64,000 bases of DNA from Dyadobacter arcticus. Lineage in GTDB: Bacteria; Bacteroidota; Bacteroidia; Cytophagales; Spirosomataceae. Positions 1-9,602 of the stretch are shown here, piece after piece (position 1 is the first letter of the stretch; the number at the start of each line of letters is the position of its first letter). A model generated the notes under the pieces. The model was not told the DNA's origin. It was given only the letters and a program-made list of their open reading frames with translations, and did not search any database. The translations under genes and the position numbers were made by a program. The DNA is taken from NCBI RefSeq assembly GCF_011762185.1, contig NZ_JAASQJ010000002.1, forward strand, positions 992,001 through 1,056,000, written 5' to 3'.

Positions 1-1
1 G

Positions 2-2482
2 AAACGGCTCGGAATGCACATTAACTTCGCCCCGGTAGCTGACGTAAACAACAATCCCAATAATCCTGTAATCAGCTTCCGTTCATTTGGAGAAAATAAA
101 TATATGGTTGCAGATAAGGCTGTGGCATATATGAAGGGAATGCAGGACAATGGCCTGCTTACCAGCGCCAAACATTTTCCCGGACACGGTGATACCGGAA
201 CCGACTCGCATTACGACCTTCCATTGATTGCCCATAACACCACGCGCATCGATTCGCTTGAAATGTATCCTTTCAAAGCATTGATCAACAATGGCATCAG
301 CGGCATAATGATCGCGCATTTGAGCATTCCAGCATTGGATAGTACGGCAAATCTCCCTTCAACGCTTTCCAAACCGATCGTTACCAACGTTTTGAGGACC
401 AAGCTGGGTTTCGAAGGATTAATTTATTCCGACGCGATGAATATGAAAGGGGTTACCAAATATTTCCCCGATGGTAAAGCGGACGCGATGGGCCTGGAAG
501 CCGGAATGGATGTTTTGGAATTTACAGAAGATGTTAATAAATCCATTGCGGAGATCAAAAAAAGCATTACGGAAGGAAAAATTACACAAGCTGAAATCGA
601 TTATCGTTGCAAAAAAATCCTGCACGCCAAAGCCTGGGCAGGACTAAATCATTACAAACCGGTTGACCTGAATAACCTTTACCAGGACCTTAACCCGAAA
701 TCCGCGGAGCTAATGAACCGTCTTTTAACCGAAAAAGCCCTAACAGTCCTCAAAAACGAAAATTCTCTTTTGCCGCTGCGGGCGTTGGATACCTTAAAAA
801 TCGCCTCCGTATCCATTGGTGTCGATACGATCACAACTTTTCAAAAAACACTTGAATTATATACAACAATCAAACATTTTCAGATCCCTACAAAACCGAC
901 GGATGAGCAAATTACTGCGCTGAAATCGCAGCTGAAAGAATTTAACCTGCTTTTGGTCGGTGTGCACCTGGGCAGCATTTCACCGAGGACCAATTACGGT
1001 TTGACTGATCAGATGAATGCTGTTTTACAGGATTTGATAGCGACCAATAAGGCGGTGGTTTCCATTTTCGGCAATCCTTATGCATTGAATAAGATCTCAA
1101 AAGCGGAAAATGCGAAAGCATTGGTGATGTCGTATCAGCTAACGGCATATACCCAGGATATTTCGGCCCAATTGATTTTTGGCGCAATTCCAGCAAAAGG
1201 AAAATTGCCTGTTACGGTAAATGACCAATTCCCTTACAATGCAGGCATTGAAACACCTTCCCTGGGCCGGCTGAAATATACGATTCCGGAAGAACTAGGA
1301 ATGGATTCTAAAATCATCACCTATAAGATTGACTCCATTGCTAACGTCGCACTGACGCAAAAGGCAACACCTGGTTGTGTGGTACAGCTCGCAAAGGATG
1401 GAAAGGTATTTTTCAGAAAGGCTTATGGAAAACATACTTATGAAGGTGCGGCGCCCGTAAAGCTGACCGATTTGTACGATCTGGCTTCGGTAACCAAGAT
1501 TACCGCATCCACATTGGCATTGATGAGCCTGTGGGACCAGAAAAAGTTTGATCTGGACGCTACCATGAAAGATTATCTCCCCGATTTTGCAAAATCAAAT
1601 AAGGCTGACCTTGAATGGAGAAGGGTTTTAACGCATAGCGCCCGTTTGAAGGCTTTTATCGTTTTATGGAAAGAAGCTCAAAATCCGGACGGAAGCTGGA
1701 AAAAGAAGACTTTCAGTACGAAAGAATCTAAGAGATATCCGACATCTGTTGTTGGCGACAGCCTCTTTATTTTCAGAAATTATGATCAAACGATCTTTAA
1801 AGCAATCCGTAATTCTCCATTGAATGAGAAGGACGGTTATGTGTATAGCGATTTATCATTCATTCTTTATCCGCAAATTGTCAAAAGCCTGAGTGGGGAA
1901 AATTTCGAAGACTATCTCAAAAACCATTACTATCATAAGTTAGGAGCGAATACGCTGACATTCAATCCGAAAAGATTTTACAAGCTGGAAGACATTGTGC
2001 CTACTGAGAAGGACACTTTTTTCAGGATGACGCAGCTGCATGGTCAGGTTCACGACGAGGCGGCTGCCATGCTTGGGGGATTGAGCGGGCACGCAGGTTT
2101 GTTCGGGGACGCCAATGACGTGATGAAGGTGTGGCAAATGTATTTACAGCAAGGATATTATGGCGGCGAGCAATTATTAAGCAAAGATGCACTCATTGAA
2201 TTCACCCGCTACCAGTATCCCGAAATGGGTAGCCGCCGTGGGATTGGGTTTGATAAGCCAACTTTTAAATATTCCGGCAATGCTCCGAAATACGCCAGTC
2301 CATCTAGTTTTGGGCACACAGGCTACACAGGAATTATGACCTGGGCCGACCCCGCATGGAAGCTCAATTATGTTTTCTTATCCAATAGGGTGTATCCTAC
2401 CAGGGAAAATCCGAGGATATCGACGCTGAATATACGCACTGCAATCATGGACGTGGTTTATCAGGAATTGTTGAAAAAGTAG
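2..2482 (+). CDS. GH3 beta-N-acetylhexosaminidase (NagZ-like) fused to a beta-lactamase-family serine hydrolase; 5' end outside window
   Basis: The frame is open to the left edge, so the N-terminus (signal peptide and start of the GH3 barrel) is missing. Residues are counted from the first in-window Met (base 14). The GH3 N-domain carries the NagZ loop KHFPGHGDT (53-61), which supplies the catalytic His, and the likely Asp nucleophile in IYSDAMNMKG (D140). A GH3 C-domain follows (about 235-405, ending in GKLPVTV). From about 430 there is a class C beta-lactamase/PBP-like domain with SVTK (S492, K495), a Y-S-D second motif and an H-T-G third motif. Such fusions are known in Bacteroidota and are taken to act on muropeptides in the envelope. 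An LD-carboxypeptidase two genes downstream fits a peptidoglycan-turnover role. The substrate of the serine-hydrolase half cannot be told from sequence. Confidence 0.88.
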   Translation, partial: KRLGMHINFAPVADVNNNPNNPVISFRSFGENKYMVADKAVAYMKGMQDNGLLTSAKHFPGHGDTGTDSHYDLPLIAHNTTRIDSLEMYPFKALINNGISGIMIAHLSIPALDSTANLPSTLSKPIVTNVLRTKLGFEGLIYSDAMNMKGVTKYFPDGKADAMGLEAGMDVLEFTEDVNKSIAEIKKSITEGKITQAEIDYRCKKILHAKAWAGLNHYKPVDLNNLYQDLNPKSAELMNRLLTEKALTVLKNENSLLPLRALDTLKIASVSIGVDTITTFQKTLELYTTIKHFQIPTKPTDEQITALKSQLKEFNLLLVGVHLGSISPRTNYGLTDQMNAVLQDLIATNKAVVSIFGNPYALNKISKAENAKALVMSYQLTAYTQDISAQLIFGAIPAKGKLPVTVNDQFPYNAGIETPSLGRLKYTIPEELGMDSKIITYKIDSIANVALTQKATPGCVVQLAKDGKVFFRKAYGKHTYEGAAPVKLTDLYDLASVTKITASTLALMSLWDQKKFDLDATMKDYLPDFAKSNKADLEWRRVLTHSARLKAFIVLWKEAQNPDGSWKKKTFSTKESKRYPTSVVGDSLFIFRNYDQTIFKAIRNSPLNEKDGYVYSDLSFILYPQIVKSLSGENFEDYLKNHYYHKLGANTLTFNPKRFYKLEDIVPTEKDTFFRMTQLHGQVHDEAAAMLGGLSGHAGLFGDANDVMKVWQMYLQQGYYGGEQLLSKDALIEFTRYQYPEMGSRRGIGFDKPTFKYSGNAPKYASPSSFGHTGYTGIMTWADPAWKLNYVFLSNRVYPTRENPRISTLNIRTAIMDVVYQELLKK

Positions 2483-2512
2483 CTATCTTGTATCATTCAC
2501 CTCCACAAAAAT

Positions 2513-2839
2513 ATGGCGCAGCAATACAGATTTGATAAAGAAAAAGCTTCGAGACGGCCTGGCGTTACACCGTTGAAAGATGCCATAGATCAAATGCTGG
2601 ACAAATATCGGCTGCGAAACCGGTTTGACCAGTCGTATGTAGTAGCACACTGGGACAAGATCATGGGTACGGCCATCGCCACCCGAACCAAGAAAGTGTT
2701 CATCAAAGACAGGACGCTTTTTCTCCAAATTGAATCCGCTCCATTGCGCAACGAACTGTTCCGCGCCAAGTCAAAAATTATTGAACTCATCAACCGGGAA
2801 ATGAATAGCAATCTGGTCGAGGAAGTGATTTTTATCTGA
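2513..2839 (+). CDS. DUF721 / DciA-like protein
   Basis: A 108-residue basic protein with the DUF721 pattern: a basic N-terminus, a helix ending in HWDKIMG (about 46-52), then a KH-like stretch (VFIKDRTLFLQIESAPLRNE). DUF721 includes DciA, the replicative-helicase loader/operator of many bacteria that lack DnaC, so a role with DnaB at replication initiation is possible. Many Bacteroidota DUF721 proteins are this short and consist of the domain alone. It starts 30 bp after the GH3 fusion and ends 5 bp before the LD-carboxypeptidase, so the three are probably co-transcribed, although the functions differ. Confidence 0.72.
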   Translation: MAQQYRFDKEKASRRPGVTPLKDAIDQMLDKYRLRNRFDQSYVVAHWDKIMGTAIATRTKKVFIKDRTLFLQIESAPLRNELFRAKSKIIELINREMNSNLVEEVIFI

Positions 2840-2844
2840 TTAAA

Positions 2845-3774
2845 ATGAATGACATTAAGCTGCCCCCATTTTTGAAACCTGGCGATAAAATTGGGATTGT
2901 GGCGCCGGCCAGTGTGATTAAATACGAAGATGTTCTGCCAGGTATTGCGCTTTTCAAAAAGTGGGGACTTGAAGTAGTGGAAGGTTCCACCCTGAAAAGC
3001 TCTTTTCATCAATTTTCTGCACCTGACCATATCCGCCTTGCCGATATGCAGGAAATGCTGGATGACCCTTCGATCAAGGCAGTCATCGCGGCACGCGGTG
3101 GTTATGGCTGCTCACGAATCGTCGATAGTCTCAATTTTGATCAATTTATTAAGTCGCCCAAATGGATTATCGGTTTCAGTGACCTGACCGTCCTGCTTTC
3201 GCAACTGTACAATCTTGGCTATGCAAGCCTGCACGCGCCTATGGCGAAATCGATTACGACGGACGGCGCAGAGAACGCCGCAGAATCGTTGCGGCAAATT
3301 CTCTTTGGTGAAATGCCATCTTATTCTTTCCCTGCTCACGATTTCAACCGCCCAGGCATTGCGCAAGCCGAACTTGTTGGTGGTAACCTATGCCTTGTGG
3401 CACATTTAATTGGATCAGCTACCGAAATCGATACGGACGGCAAGATTCTCTTCATCGAAGACATTAATGAATATCTGTATAACCTCGACCGCATGATGAT
3501 CCAGTTAAAAAGGGCTGGCAAATTATCAAACCTTGCGGGGCTGATCATTGGCCAGTTTACAGATATGAAAGACAATAAGCATCCGACATTTGGAAAAGAT
3601 TCCTATGAAATCATTCAGGAACATGTCCAGGAATTCGACTATCCGGTTTGCTACAATTTCCCAGTCGGACATGTCGGTGATAATCGAGCAATGGGAATTG
3701 GAATGAATGCTTCTTTAAATATTGGAAATGAATTGGTCGAGTTCAGCTTTTCTGTTGCAGTACCGGCTATCTAA
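2845..3774 (+). CDS. LD-carboxypeptidase, peptidase family S66 (LdcA-like)
   Basis: A 309-residue protein of usual S66 length. The catalytic triad is recognisable: nucleophile Ser in IGFSDLT (S112), Glu in LFIEDINE (E205) and His in VGHVGDN (H276). The N-terminal GDKIGIVAPAS and the ARGGYG loop (83-88) are also family signatures. LdcA removes the terminal D-Ala from tetrapeptide muropeptides during cytoplasmic recycling. No signal peptide is visible, which agrees with a cytoplasmic site. It lies 5 bp after the DUF721 gene and 6 bp before the SDR gene. Its nearness to the GH3/beta-lactamase fusion supports a peptidoglycan-recycling context. Confidence 0.9.
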   Translation: MNDIKLPPFLKPGDKIGIVAPASVIKYEDVLPGIALFKKWGLEVVEGSTLKSSFHQFSAPDHIRLADMQEMLDDPSIKAVIAARGGYGCSRIVDSLNFDQFIKSPKWIIGFSDLTVLLSQLYNLGYASLHAPMAKSITTDGAENAAESLRQILFGEMPSYSFPAHDFNRPGIAQAELVGGNLCLVAHLIGSATEIDTDGKILFIEDINEYLYNLDRMMIQLKRAGKLSNLAGLIIGQFTDMKDNKHPTFGKDSYEIIQEHVQEFDYPVCYNFPVGHVGDNRAMGIGMNASLNIGNELVEFSFSVAVPAI

Positions 3775-3780
3775 ACAAAC

Positions 3781-4581
3781 ATGGAGAATTTCAAAGATAA
3801 GGTAGTCTGGATCACTGGTGCCTCTTCGGGCATTGGGGAAGCATTGGCGATGGCATTTGCAAAAGAAGGGGCGAAACTGGTGCTCACTGCCAGGCGCCAG
3901 GACGAGCTCGAAAGAGTAAAAAAATCAACCGGCTTGCCAGACGGATCAGTCCTCATCCTGCCCATGGATGTTACTGAATTTGAAAATGCGGAAAGTGCGG
4001 CTACACAGGTCATTTCCCGGTTCGAGCGAATCGATATCATGGTTCACAACGCTGGCGTAAGTCAGCGTTCATATATCAGGGATACCAGCTTGGAAGTTTA
4101 CCAGCAATTAATGAATGTAGATTTTTTCAGTACCGTAGCCCTTACCAAGGCCGTGTTACCTTATATGATGCAGCAAAAAAGTGGGCATTTTATTGTCATG
4201 AGCAGCGTAGCTGGCAAGATCGGGACGATTATGCGGTCTGGCTACAATGCTGCAAAACATGCGCTTCATGGTTTTTTTGACTCATTGCGAGCCGAGGGAT
4301 ATCCAGACAACATTAAAGTTACCACCATTTGCCCGGGATACATCCGTACGAACATTTCAGTGAATGCCTTGAATGAATCCGGTGGAAAATTTGGCAAAAT
4401 GGATTCTAATCAAGAGAATGGCATACCTGCCGACGAATGTGCCCAACGCATTTTGAAAGCCGTGGCAAATGATAAAAAGGAAATTTATATTGGCGGTTTC
4501 CAGGAAGTAGCGGCTATCTATATAAAAAGATTCCTCCCTAATCTTTTATTTGATCAGGTGAGGAAAAATATTCCAGAGTAG
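3781..4581 (+). CDS. SDR family NAD(P)-dependent oxidoreductase
   Basis: A 266-residue classical short-chain dehydrogenase. It has the cofactor motif TGASSGIGEA (12-21), NAG (90-92), active-site Ser in MSSVAG (141-142) and YNAAK (Y155, K159). The Arg pair in LTARRQ (38-39) after the second strand would favour NADP(H), which is inference. The substrate cannot be assigned: this branch (DHRS7/YqjQ-like) acts on varied carbonyls. It follows the LD-carboxypeptidase by 6 bp and is probably the last gene of that transcript. It converges on the M20 gene with only 7 bp between the two stops, so any terminator must overlap coding sequence. Confidence 0.9.
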   Translation: MENFKDKVVWITGASSGIGEALAMAFAKEGAKLVLTARRQDELERVKKSTGLPDGSVLILPMDVTEFENAESAATQVISRFERIDIMVHNAGVSQRSYIRDTSLEVYQQLMNVDFFSTVALTKAVLPYMMQQKSGHFIVMSSVAGKIGTIMRSGYNAAKHALHGFFDSLRAEGYPDNIKVTTICPGYIRTNISVNALNESGGKFGKMDSNQENGIPADECAQRILKAVANDKKEIYIGGFQEVAAIYIKRFLPNLLFDQVRKNIPE

Positions 4582-4588
4582 AACCGAG

Positions 4589-5905
4589 CTATTTTTTGGC
4601 AGCCAGCTTATGCATGTCAAGATAATCGATAGTAAGCCTGCTCAACGACCTTACACCCAAAACAAGGCTGCCCTCGTCGACATAAAAATCGGGTGTGTGA
4701 TGCGGCGCAGCGTCCGCTACATTTTTGCCTTTTGGCATCCCGCCAAGAAAAAAGAATAAACCAGGTACTTTCTGCTGATAATAAGAGAAATCCTCCGCTC
4801 CGGTTTTCGCTGGTATTAAAGACACATTTTCGGTTCCGGCAACATTCTGCAACGTACCAATCATCTTTTCGGTCAAAGGCACATCGTTTACGGTAACCGG
4901 ATAAAGTATCTGGATCTTGACGTCAGCCGTCGCACCGGCGCTTTCGGCAACGTGGGTGGAAATGTCATTAATGCGTTTATGGACGAAAACGTGCATCTTT
5001 TCATCGAATGTGCGAATTGTCCCTACCATCTTTACGGATTCCGGAATAATATTCTGTCTGATCCCTCCATTGATCATACCAATGGTTACCACAGCCGGTG
5101 CCTGCGTAAGATTAAGGTTTCGGCTTACGATCGTTTGAAGCGAATTGATAATTTGTGCAGAAGTAACAATGGGATCTACGCCCGACCACGGATAAGCACC
5201 GTGTGTTTGCTTGCCTTTGACATTGATGGTCAGAATATCCACCGCCGCCATCGTTGGGCCCGGCTTATACCCAATCTTGCCCACTTCGATTTGAGAATCA
5301 ATGTGCAATCCGAAAACGGCATCCACTTTTGGATTTTCGAGTACGCCCTGCTTAACCATTAGTTCAGCCCCTCCCTCTTCCCCTTCCGGCGCACCTTCTT
5401 CCGCAGGCTGGAATATAAATTTGACTGTGCCCGCCAATTCTCCTTTCATGGATGACAGCACTTCTGCCACGCCCATCAGGATAGCAATATGCGTATCGTG
5501 TCCGCAGGCATGCATTACACCCGTTTTTTGTCCATTATAATCCGTGACCACAGTCGATTTAAAAGGTACGTCAACCCGTTCGGTTACTGGTAAAGCATCC
5601 ATGTCGGCCCGTAAGGCAACAACCGGCCCTTGTTTTCCTCCTTTGAGCAACCCTACCACACCAGTATGCGCCACACCTGTTTGCACTTCCAGTCCAAGCT
5701 GTTTCAGGTGATTGGCTACTTTCTCTGCGGTTTTAAATTCACGGTTTCCGAGTTCCGGATTCTGGTGGAAATCGCGCCGCCAGTCGATTAACTTTTTCTC
5801 CAGCGATTGTGCTTTCTGGTCAATTTTTGCTGACAAAACATTTTGCGCATCACTACCATAGGTATATAAAAGCATGAGGGTAATGACTAAATTTCGTAGT
5901 AACAT
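4589..5905 (-). CDS. M20 family metallo-amidohydrolase, exported
   Basis: A 438-residue protein with an N-terminal signal peptide (hydrophobic residues 4-16, likely cleavage after SDA-Q at about 20). It belongs to the M20D/hippurate-hydrolase/IAA-amidohydrolase branch: RADMDALP (99-106), metal-binding HACGHDTH (132-139), PAEEGAPEGE with the general-base Glu pair (169-170), then a dimerisation domain. These enzymes hydrolyse N-acyl amino acids or small amides using two divalent metals. Export to the periplasm is common for the Bacteroidota members. It is monocistronic, with a 426-bp upstream gap shared with susC. Confidence 0.88.
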   Translation of the reverse strand: MLLRNLVITLMLLYTYGSDAQNVLSAKIDQKAQSLEKKLIDWRRDFHQNPELGNREFKTAEKVANHLKQLGLEVQTGVAHTGVVGLLKGGKQGPVVALRADMDALPVTERVDVPFKSTVVTDYNGQKTGVMHACGHDTHIAILMGVAEVLSSMKGELAGTVKFIFQPAEEGAPEGEEGGAELMVKQGVLENPKVDAVFGLHIDSQIEVGKIGYKPGPTMAAVDILTINVKGKQTHGAYPWSGVDPIVTSAQIINSLQTIVSRNLNLTQAPAVVTIGMINGGIRQNIIPESVKMVGTIRTFDEKMHVFVHKRINDISTHVAESAGATADVKIQILYPVTVNDVPLTEKMIGTLQNVAGTENVSLIPAKTGAEDFSYYQQKVPGLFFFLGGMPKGKNVADAAPHHTPDFYVDEGSLVLGVRSLSRLTIDYLDMHKLAAKK

Positions 5906-6260
5906 GCCATTCTTTTGGTTAAGTAAATATTAAAATAATACAAATTAGTTACCCTGCCTTTTACCTGCCTCCCCAGCCTATACAAAAGCGCCATTTAATT
6001 TAGAAATATTCTATATAAGTTAAACGTATAGCGAAAGCGTCCGAAGGCTAATCTCATTATAAAACTTAAAGTGAGTTTATGCTAATGATACAAAAAAGTC
6101 AATAAAAGCACCAATCTGTTAACAATTACATAATCATTGCCGCGTTTTATCCATATTCCAACATTTATAAAAATCGCAAAAAATGCCATTGTTCAGGTAT
6201 AATATTTTTCGATTATGCAGGTCATGCCAAAGTATATTTTGAAAATTCGCAATAGAAAGG
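5906..6260. other. Long AT-rich divergent intergenic region upstream of the M20 gene and the first susC
   Basis: No ORF with coding character is seen on either strand. It must hold the promoter of the M20 gene (minus strand) and any regulatory sites for the first SusC operon, whose core promoter lies just to the right (6261-6290). I found no clear dyad long enough to call an operator, and no anti-sigma or hybrid two-component gene adjoins it. Confidence 0.5.
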
Positions 6261-6290
6261 TTGTAATGGTTAAACTAATAATTATTTTTG
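6261..6290 (+). promoter_or_regulatory. Bacteroidota-type promoter of the first susC
   Basis: A TTG at 6261-6263 is separated by 19 bp from TATTTTTG at 6283-6290, which matches the Bacteroidota -7 consensus TAnnTTTG exactly. The predicted start is near 6297, giving a leader of about 35 nt. The same arrangement with the same 19-bp spacing is repeated before the second susC (11253-11282), and both leaders then carry ATAACAAAC shortly before the ATG. The recurrence is strong internal evidence that it is functional. Confidence 0.75.
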
Positions 6291-6331
6291 CAACATAATG
6301 TTAACATAACAAACTTAATTTTTAATCACGT

Positions 6332-9300
6332 ATGAGGAAGACTCTATTATCCTTACTGGGATGTATGTTGCTTTTGACTGCACAATTATACGCCCAGGAT
6401 CGCACAGTGACAGGTAAAGTCACAGCTGATGACGGCTCGGCGCTACCGGGTGTAAACATTTCTTTGAAAGGTACTACTCGTGGTACTACGACCAACACGC
6501 AGGGAGAGTATTCAATTGCTGCCGAATCAGGCACGACATTGGTATTCAGCTTCATCGGTTTCGAATCTCAGGAAGCCCTTCTTGGCAGCCAGACGACCAT
6601 TAACATTGCTCTTAAAAACGACGTTAGCCAGCTTCAGGAAGTAGTGGTTACCGCGCTTGGCCAGGAGAAAAAACGCAATGAGCTTGTTTACGCAGCGCAA
6701 CAGGTGAGCTCGGAAACACTTACACGCGGTCGTAATACCAACCTGATGAACGCACTTTCAGGCAAAGTAGCAGGTCTGGACATAAAAGCGAGCAACACCA
6801 TGGGAGGATCTACAAGCACGATCATTCGTGGTTACAAATCGATCACCGGTAATAACCAGGCACTATATGTAATAGATGGTATTCCTGTTTCTAATGCAAA
6901 CACGAATACAAACGATCAGCAAACGGGCAGGGCGGGGACAGATTATGGCAATGCCGCAGCGGATATCAATCCTGACAACATTCAATCGATCAACGTATTG
7001 AAAGGTGCTGCTGCCACTGCTCTTTACGGATCGCGCGCTTCAAACGGTGTTATTTTGATTACGACCAAACAGGGCCGGAAAAACAGCTTTGATGTAACCG
7101 TTAACAGTGGTATAACATGGGGAAAAATCGATAAAACTACTTTCGCCAAATATCAAACAGAATATGGCGCTGGCTACGGTGGCGCTGAGGATTTCTATGA
7201 AGGTGACCTTGGGTCTGGTGTAGGAAAGATTGCTTCATTTGACTCGGATGCATCATTCGGACCCAAATTTGATCCTTCCTTAAATGTATATCAATGGAAT
7301 GCTATTGATCCAACATCTCCTTTCTATCAGCAAATGCGTCCATGGGTCGCCGCTCAGAACGGTCCGGACAAATTTTATGAGACCGGGGTAACTTCAAACC
7401 AAAGTATCAACATCACAGGTGGTGGTGACAACAGTACATTCAAAATCGGTTATACCAGAAACGACGAGAAAGGTGTTCTTCCAAACAGTAAGCTTGGCAA
7501 GAATCTTTTCAACTTCTCTGCTTCATATGACCTTACCAAAAAGCTCTCTGTATCTGCTAACGTAAACTACTCTCAGATCAAAGGTCTTGGACGTTTCGGC
7601 ACGGGTTACAATGGTAAAAACCCAAATCAGGGTTTTCGTCAATGGTCACAAGCCAACGTAGACATGCTTGAATTGAAAGACGCTTATTTCAGAAATGAAC
7701 AAAACGTTACATGGAACTGGGCCAACCACTCTGGTGCTGGCGCAAATTTCGCAAACAATTATCCGATCTATTTCGATAATCCTTATTGGAGCCGTTACAA
7801 AAACTTTTCAAATGACTCTCGTGACAACTTCTTCGGATATGCCACAGCAACCTACAAAATTGCTTCATGGTTTGATTTGACGGGACGTTTCGCCTATAAC
7901 GGAACAAACGATATGCAGGAAGAGAGAATCGCAGTGTTAAGCCAGGCTCCTGGTAACTATACACGTTTCAATCGTTCTTTTAACGAAACGAACCTTGACA
8001 TAATCGCAAATTTCAGAAAAGACATTACCAAGGATCTTCACTTTGCCGGTTTGGTGGGTGGAAGTATGAGAAGGTCAAAAGAAACTTCTATCCGCGCTTC
8101 TACAAACGGCGGCCTGGTTGTTCCTGAACTTTATTCTCTCGAAAATTCGAAAAACCCGATTGAGGCGCCAACAGAAATTCTTCGCCGCATAGGCGTAGAT
8201 GGATTGTATGCACAGGCATCTTTCGGCTTTAAAGAACTGGTTAACCTTGAATTGACTGCAAGACAAGATAAATCAACTACGCTTCCTGAGTCGGAAAATA
8301 CTTATTTCTACCCATCTGTTGGAGCGAACTTCGTATTCTCTGAGTTGCCCGCATTGAAATCAAATTGGTTAAGCACAGGTAAGTTCAGCGCGAATTATGC
8401 AGAAGTAGGTAACGATGCTCCATTTGGTGCGACAAGAGACATTTATGACAAGCCAACTGCAATCGGTTCAATTCCTTACTTCTCTCTGCCGAACGTTAAG
8501 AACAACCCTAATCTTAAATCAGAAAGAACTAAAAACCTTGAATTCACACTTCAGATGGGCTTTCTTCAGGAGCGTGTTGGATTTGACGTTACGTATTATA
8601 AATCGAATACCCTTGACCAAATTCTTCCTGTCGATATTACCTCAGCAACTGGTTACACAGGTAGATATGTAAACTCAGGAGAAGTTCAGAACAAAGGCGT
8701 TGAAATCTCCGCATTTGTTACACCGGTCAGGACAGGCGACTTCGAGTGGACCGTGAATGTGAACTTTGCAAGAAACAGAAACGAAGTATTGAGCCTTTAT
8801 GGCGATGTACAAAACGTACAGGTTGCAGCTTTGCAGGGTGGCGTATCATTGAACGCAGCATTCACAAAAGATGCAAATGGTAAAATCACCGGCATGCCCT
8901 TCGGAATTATACGCGGAACTAACTTCGTATACCATGAAAACGGTCAGAAAATTGTAAAAGCCAACGGAATGTACCAGGCTAGTGCAAGTTCTGCTGAAAT
9001 CATTGGTAACCCTAATCCAGACTGGATCGGTGGTTTGAACAACACATTGAAATACAAAACACTTGCTCTTAGCTTCCTGATTGACGTTCGTCACGGTGGA
9101 GATATCTGGTCACTGGATCAATGGTATGGAGAAGGTACTGGTATTTACCCAATCACTGCCGGCTTGAATGACAAAGGTATCCCTAAGAGAGATCCTGTTG
9201 CGAGTGGTGGTGGAGTTCTTTATCCAGGCGTACAGGCTGACGGTTCTCCAAACACTGTTTATGCGGCGAACACGGACGGTGGCGGTGCTACTGCTTATGG

Positions 9301-9595
9301 TTATCCTGCTAACCCTCCGAGAGCACAGTATATCTACGACGGAAGCTATGTAAAATTGAGGGAGGTAGCGTTGACATTCGGTCTGCCACAATCAATAGTT
9401 TCAAAACTGAAAGCTTTCAAACAAATTGATATCTCACTTGTGGGACGCAACTTGTGGATCATCGATAAAAACATGGATTATCAGGATCCGGAAGAAGGCT
9501 TGGGTTCAGGTCTTTTGGCAGGTGCTGGTGGATACCAGACAGGTGCTTATCCGGCTGTAAAAAATTATGGATTTAATGTTAAATTCCGTTTCTAA
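6332..9595 (+). CDS. SusC/RagA family TonB-linked outer-membrane transporter (first copy)
   Basis: A 1087-residue TonB-dependent transporter. It has a signal peptide (1-21, ending QLYA-Q), a CarboxypepD_reg-like domain (about 23-100; VTGKVTADDGSALPGVNISL), the TonB-box-like LQEVVVTALG (about 108), a plug domain to about 230 containing VIDGIPV and LKGAAATALYGSRASNGVI, then a 22-strand barrel ending in the aromatic C-terminus KFRF. It imports a nutrient captured by its SusD partner, encoded immediately downstream. No glycoside hydrolase, protease or SusR/HTCS/anti-sigma gene is adjacent, so the substrate cannot be guessed. Confidence 0.96.
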   Translation: MRKTLLSLLGCMLLLTAQLYAQDRTVTGKVTADDGSALPGVNISLKGTTRGTTTNTQGEYSIAAESGTTLVFSFIGFESQEALLGSQTTINIALKNDVSQLQEVVVTALGQEKKRNELVYAAQQVSSETLTRGRNTNLMNALSGKVAGLDIKASNTMGGSTSTIIRGYKSITGNNQALYVIDGIPVSNANTNTNDQQTGRAGTDYGNAAADINPDNIQSINVLKGAAATALYGSRASNGVILITTKQGRKNSFDVTVNSGITWGKIDKTTFAKYQTEYGAGYGGAEDFYEGDLGSGVGKIASFDSDASFGPKFDPSLNVYQWNAIDPTSPFYQQMRPWVAAQNGPDKFYETGVTSNQSINITGGGDNSTFKIGYTRNDEKGVLPNSKLGKNLFNFSASYDLTKKLSVSANVNYSQIKGLGRFGTGYNGKNPNQGFRQWSQANVDMLELKDAYFRNEQNVTWNWANHSGAGANFANNYPIYFDNPYWSRYKNFSNDSRDNFFGYATATYKIASWFDLTGRFAYNGTNDMQEERIAVLSQAPGNYTRFNRSFNETNLDIIANFRKDITKDLHFAGLVGGSMRRSKETSIRASTNGGLVVPELYSLENSKNPIEAPTEILRRIGVDGLYAQASFGFKELVNLELTARQDKSTTLPESENTYFYPSVGANFVFSELPALKSNWLSTGKFSANYAEVGNDAPFGATRDIYDKPTAIGSIPYFSLPNVKNNPNLKSERTKNLEFTLQMGFLQERVGFDVTYYKSNTLDQILPVDITSATGYTGRYVNSGEVQNKGVEISAFVTPVRTGDFEWTVNVNFARNRNEVLSLYGDVQNVQVAALQGGVSLNAAFTKDANGKITGMPFGIIRGTNFVYHENGQKIVKANGMYQASASSAEIIGNPNPDWIGGLNNTLKYKTLALSFLIDVRHGGDIWSLDQWYGEGTGIYPITAGLNDKGIPKRDPVASGGGVLYPGVQADGSPNTVYAANTDGGGATAYGYPANPPRAQYIYDGSYVKLREVALTFGLPQSIVSKLKAFKQIDISLVGRNLWIIDKNMDYQDPEEGLGSGLLAGAGGYQTGAYPAVKNYGFNVKFRF

Positions 9596-9602
9596 AAACA
9601 AC

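Noticed and set aside
6190..6240. -24/-12-like text (TTGGCATGACCTGCAT, minus strand) upstream of the M20 gene
   Set aside because: The GG to GC spacing is 8 bp rather than the required 10.
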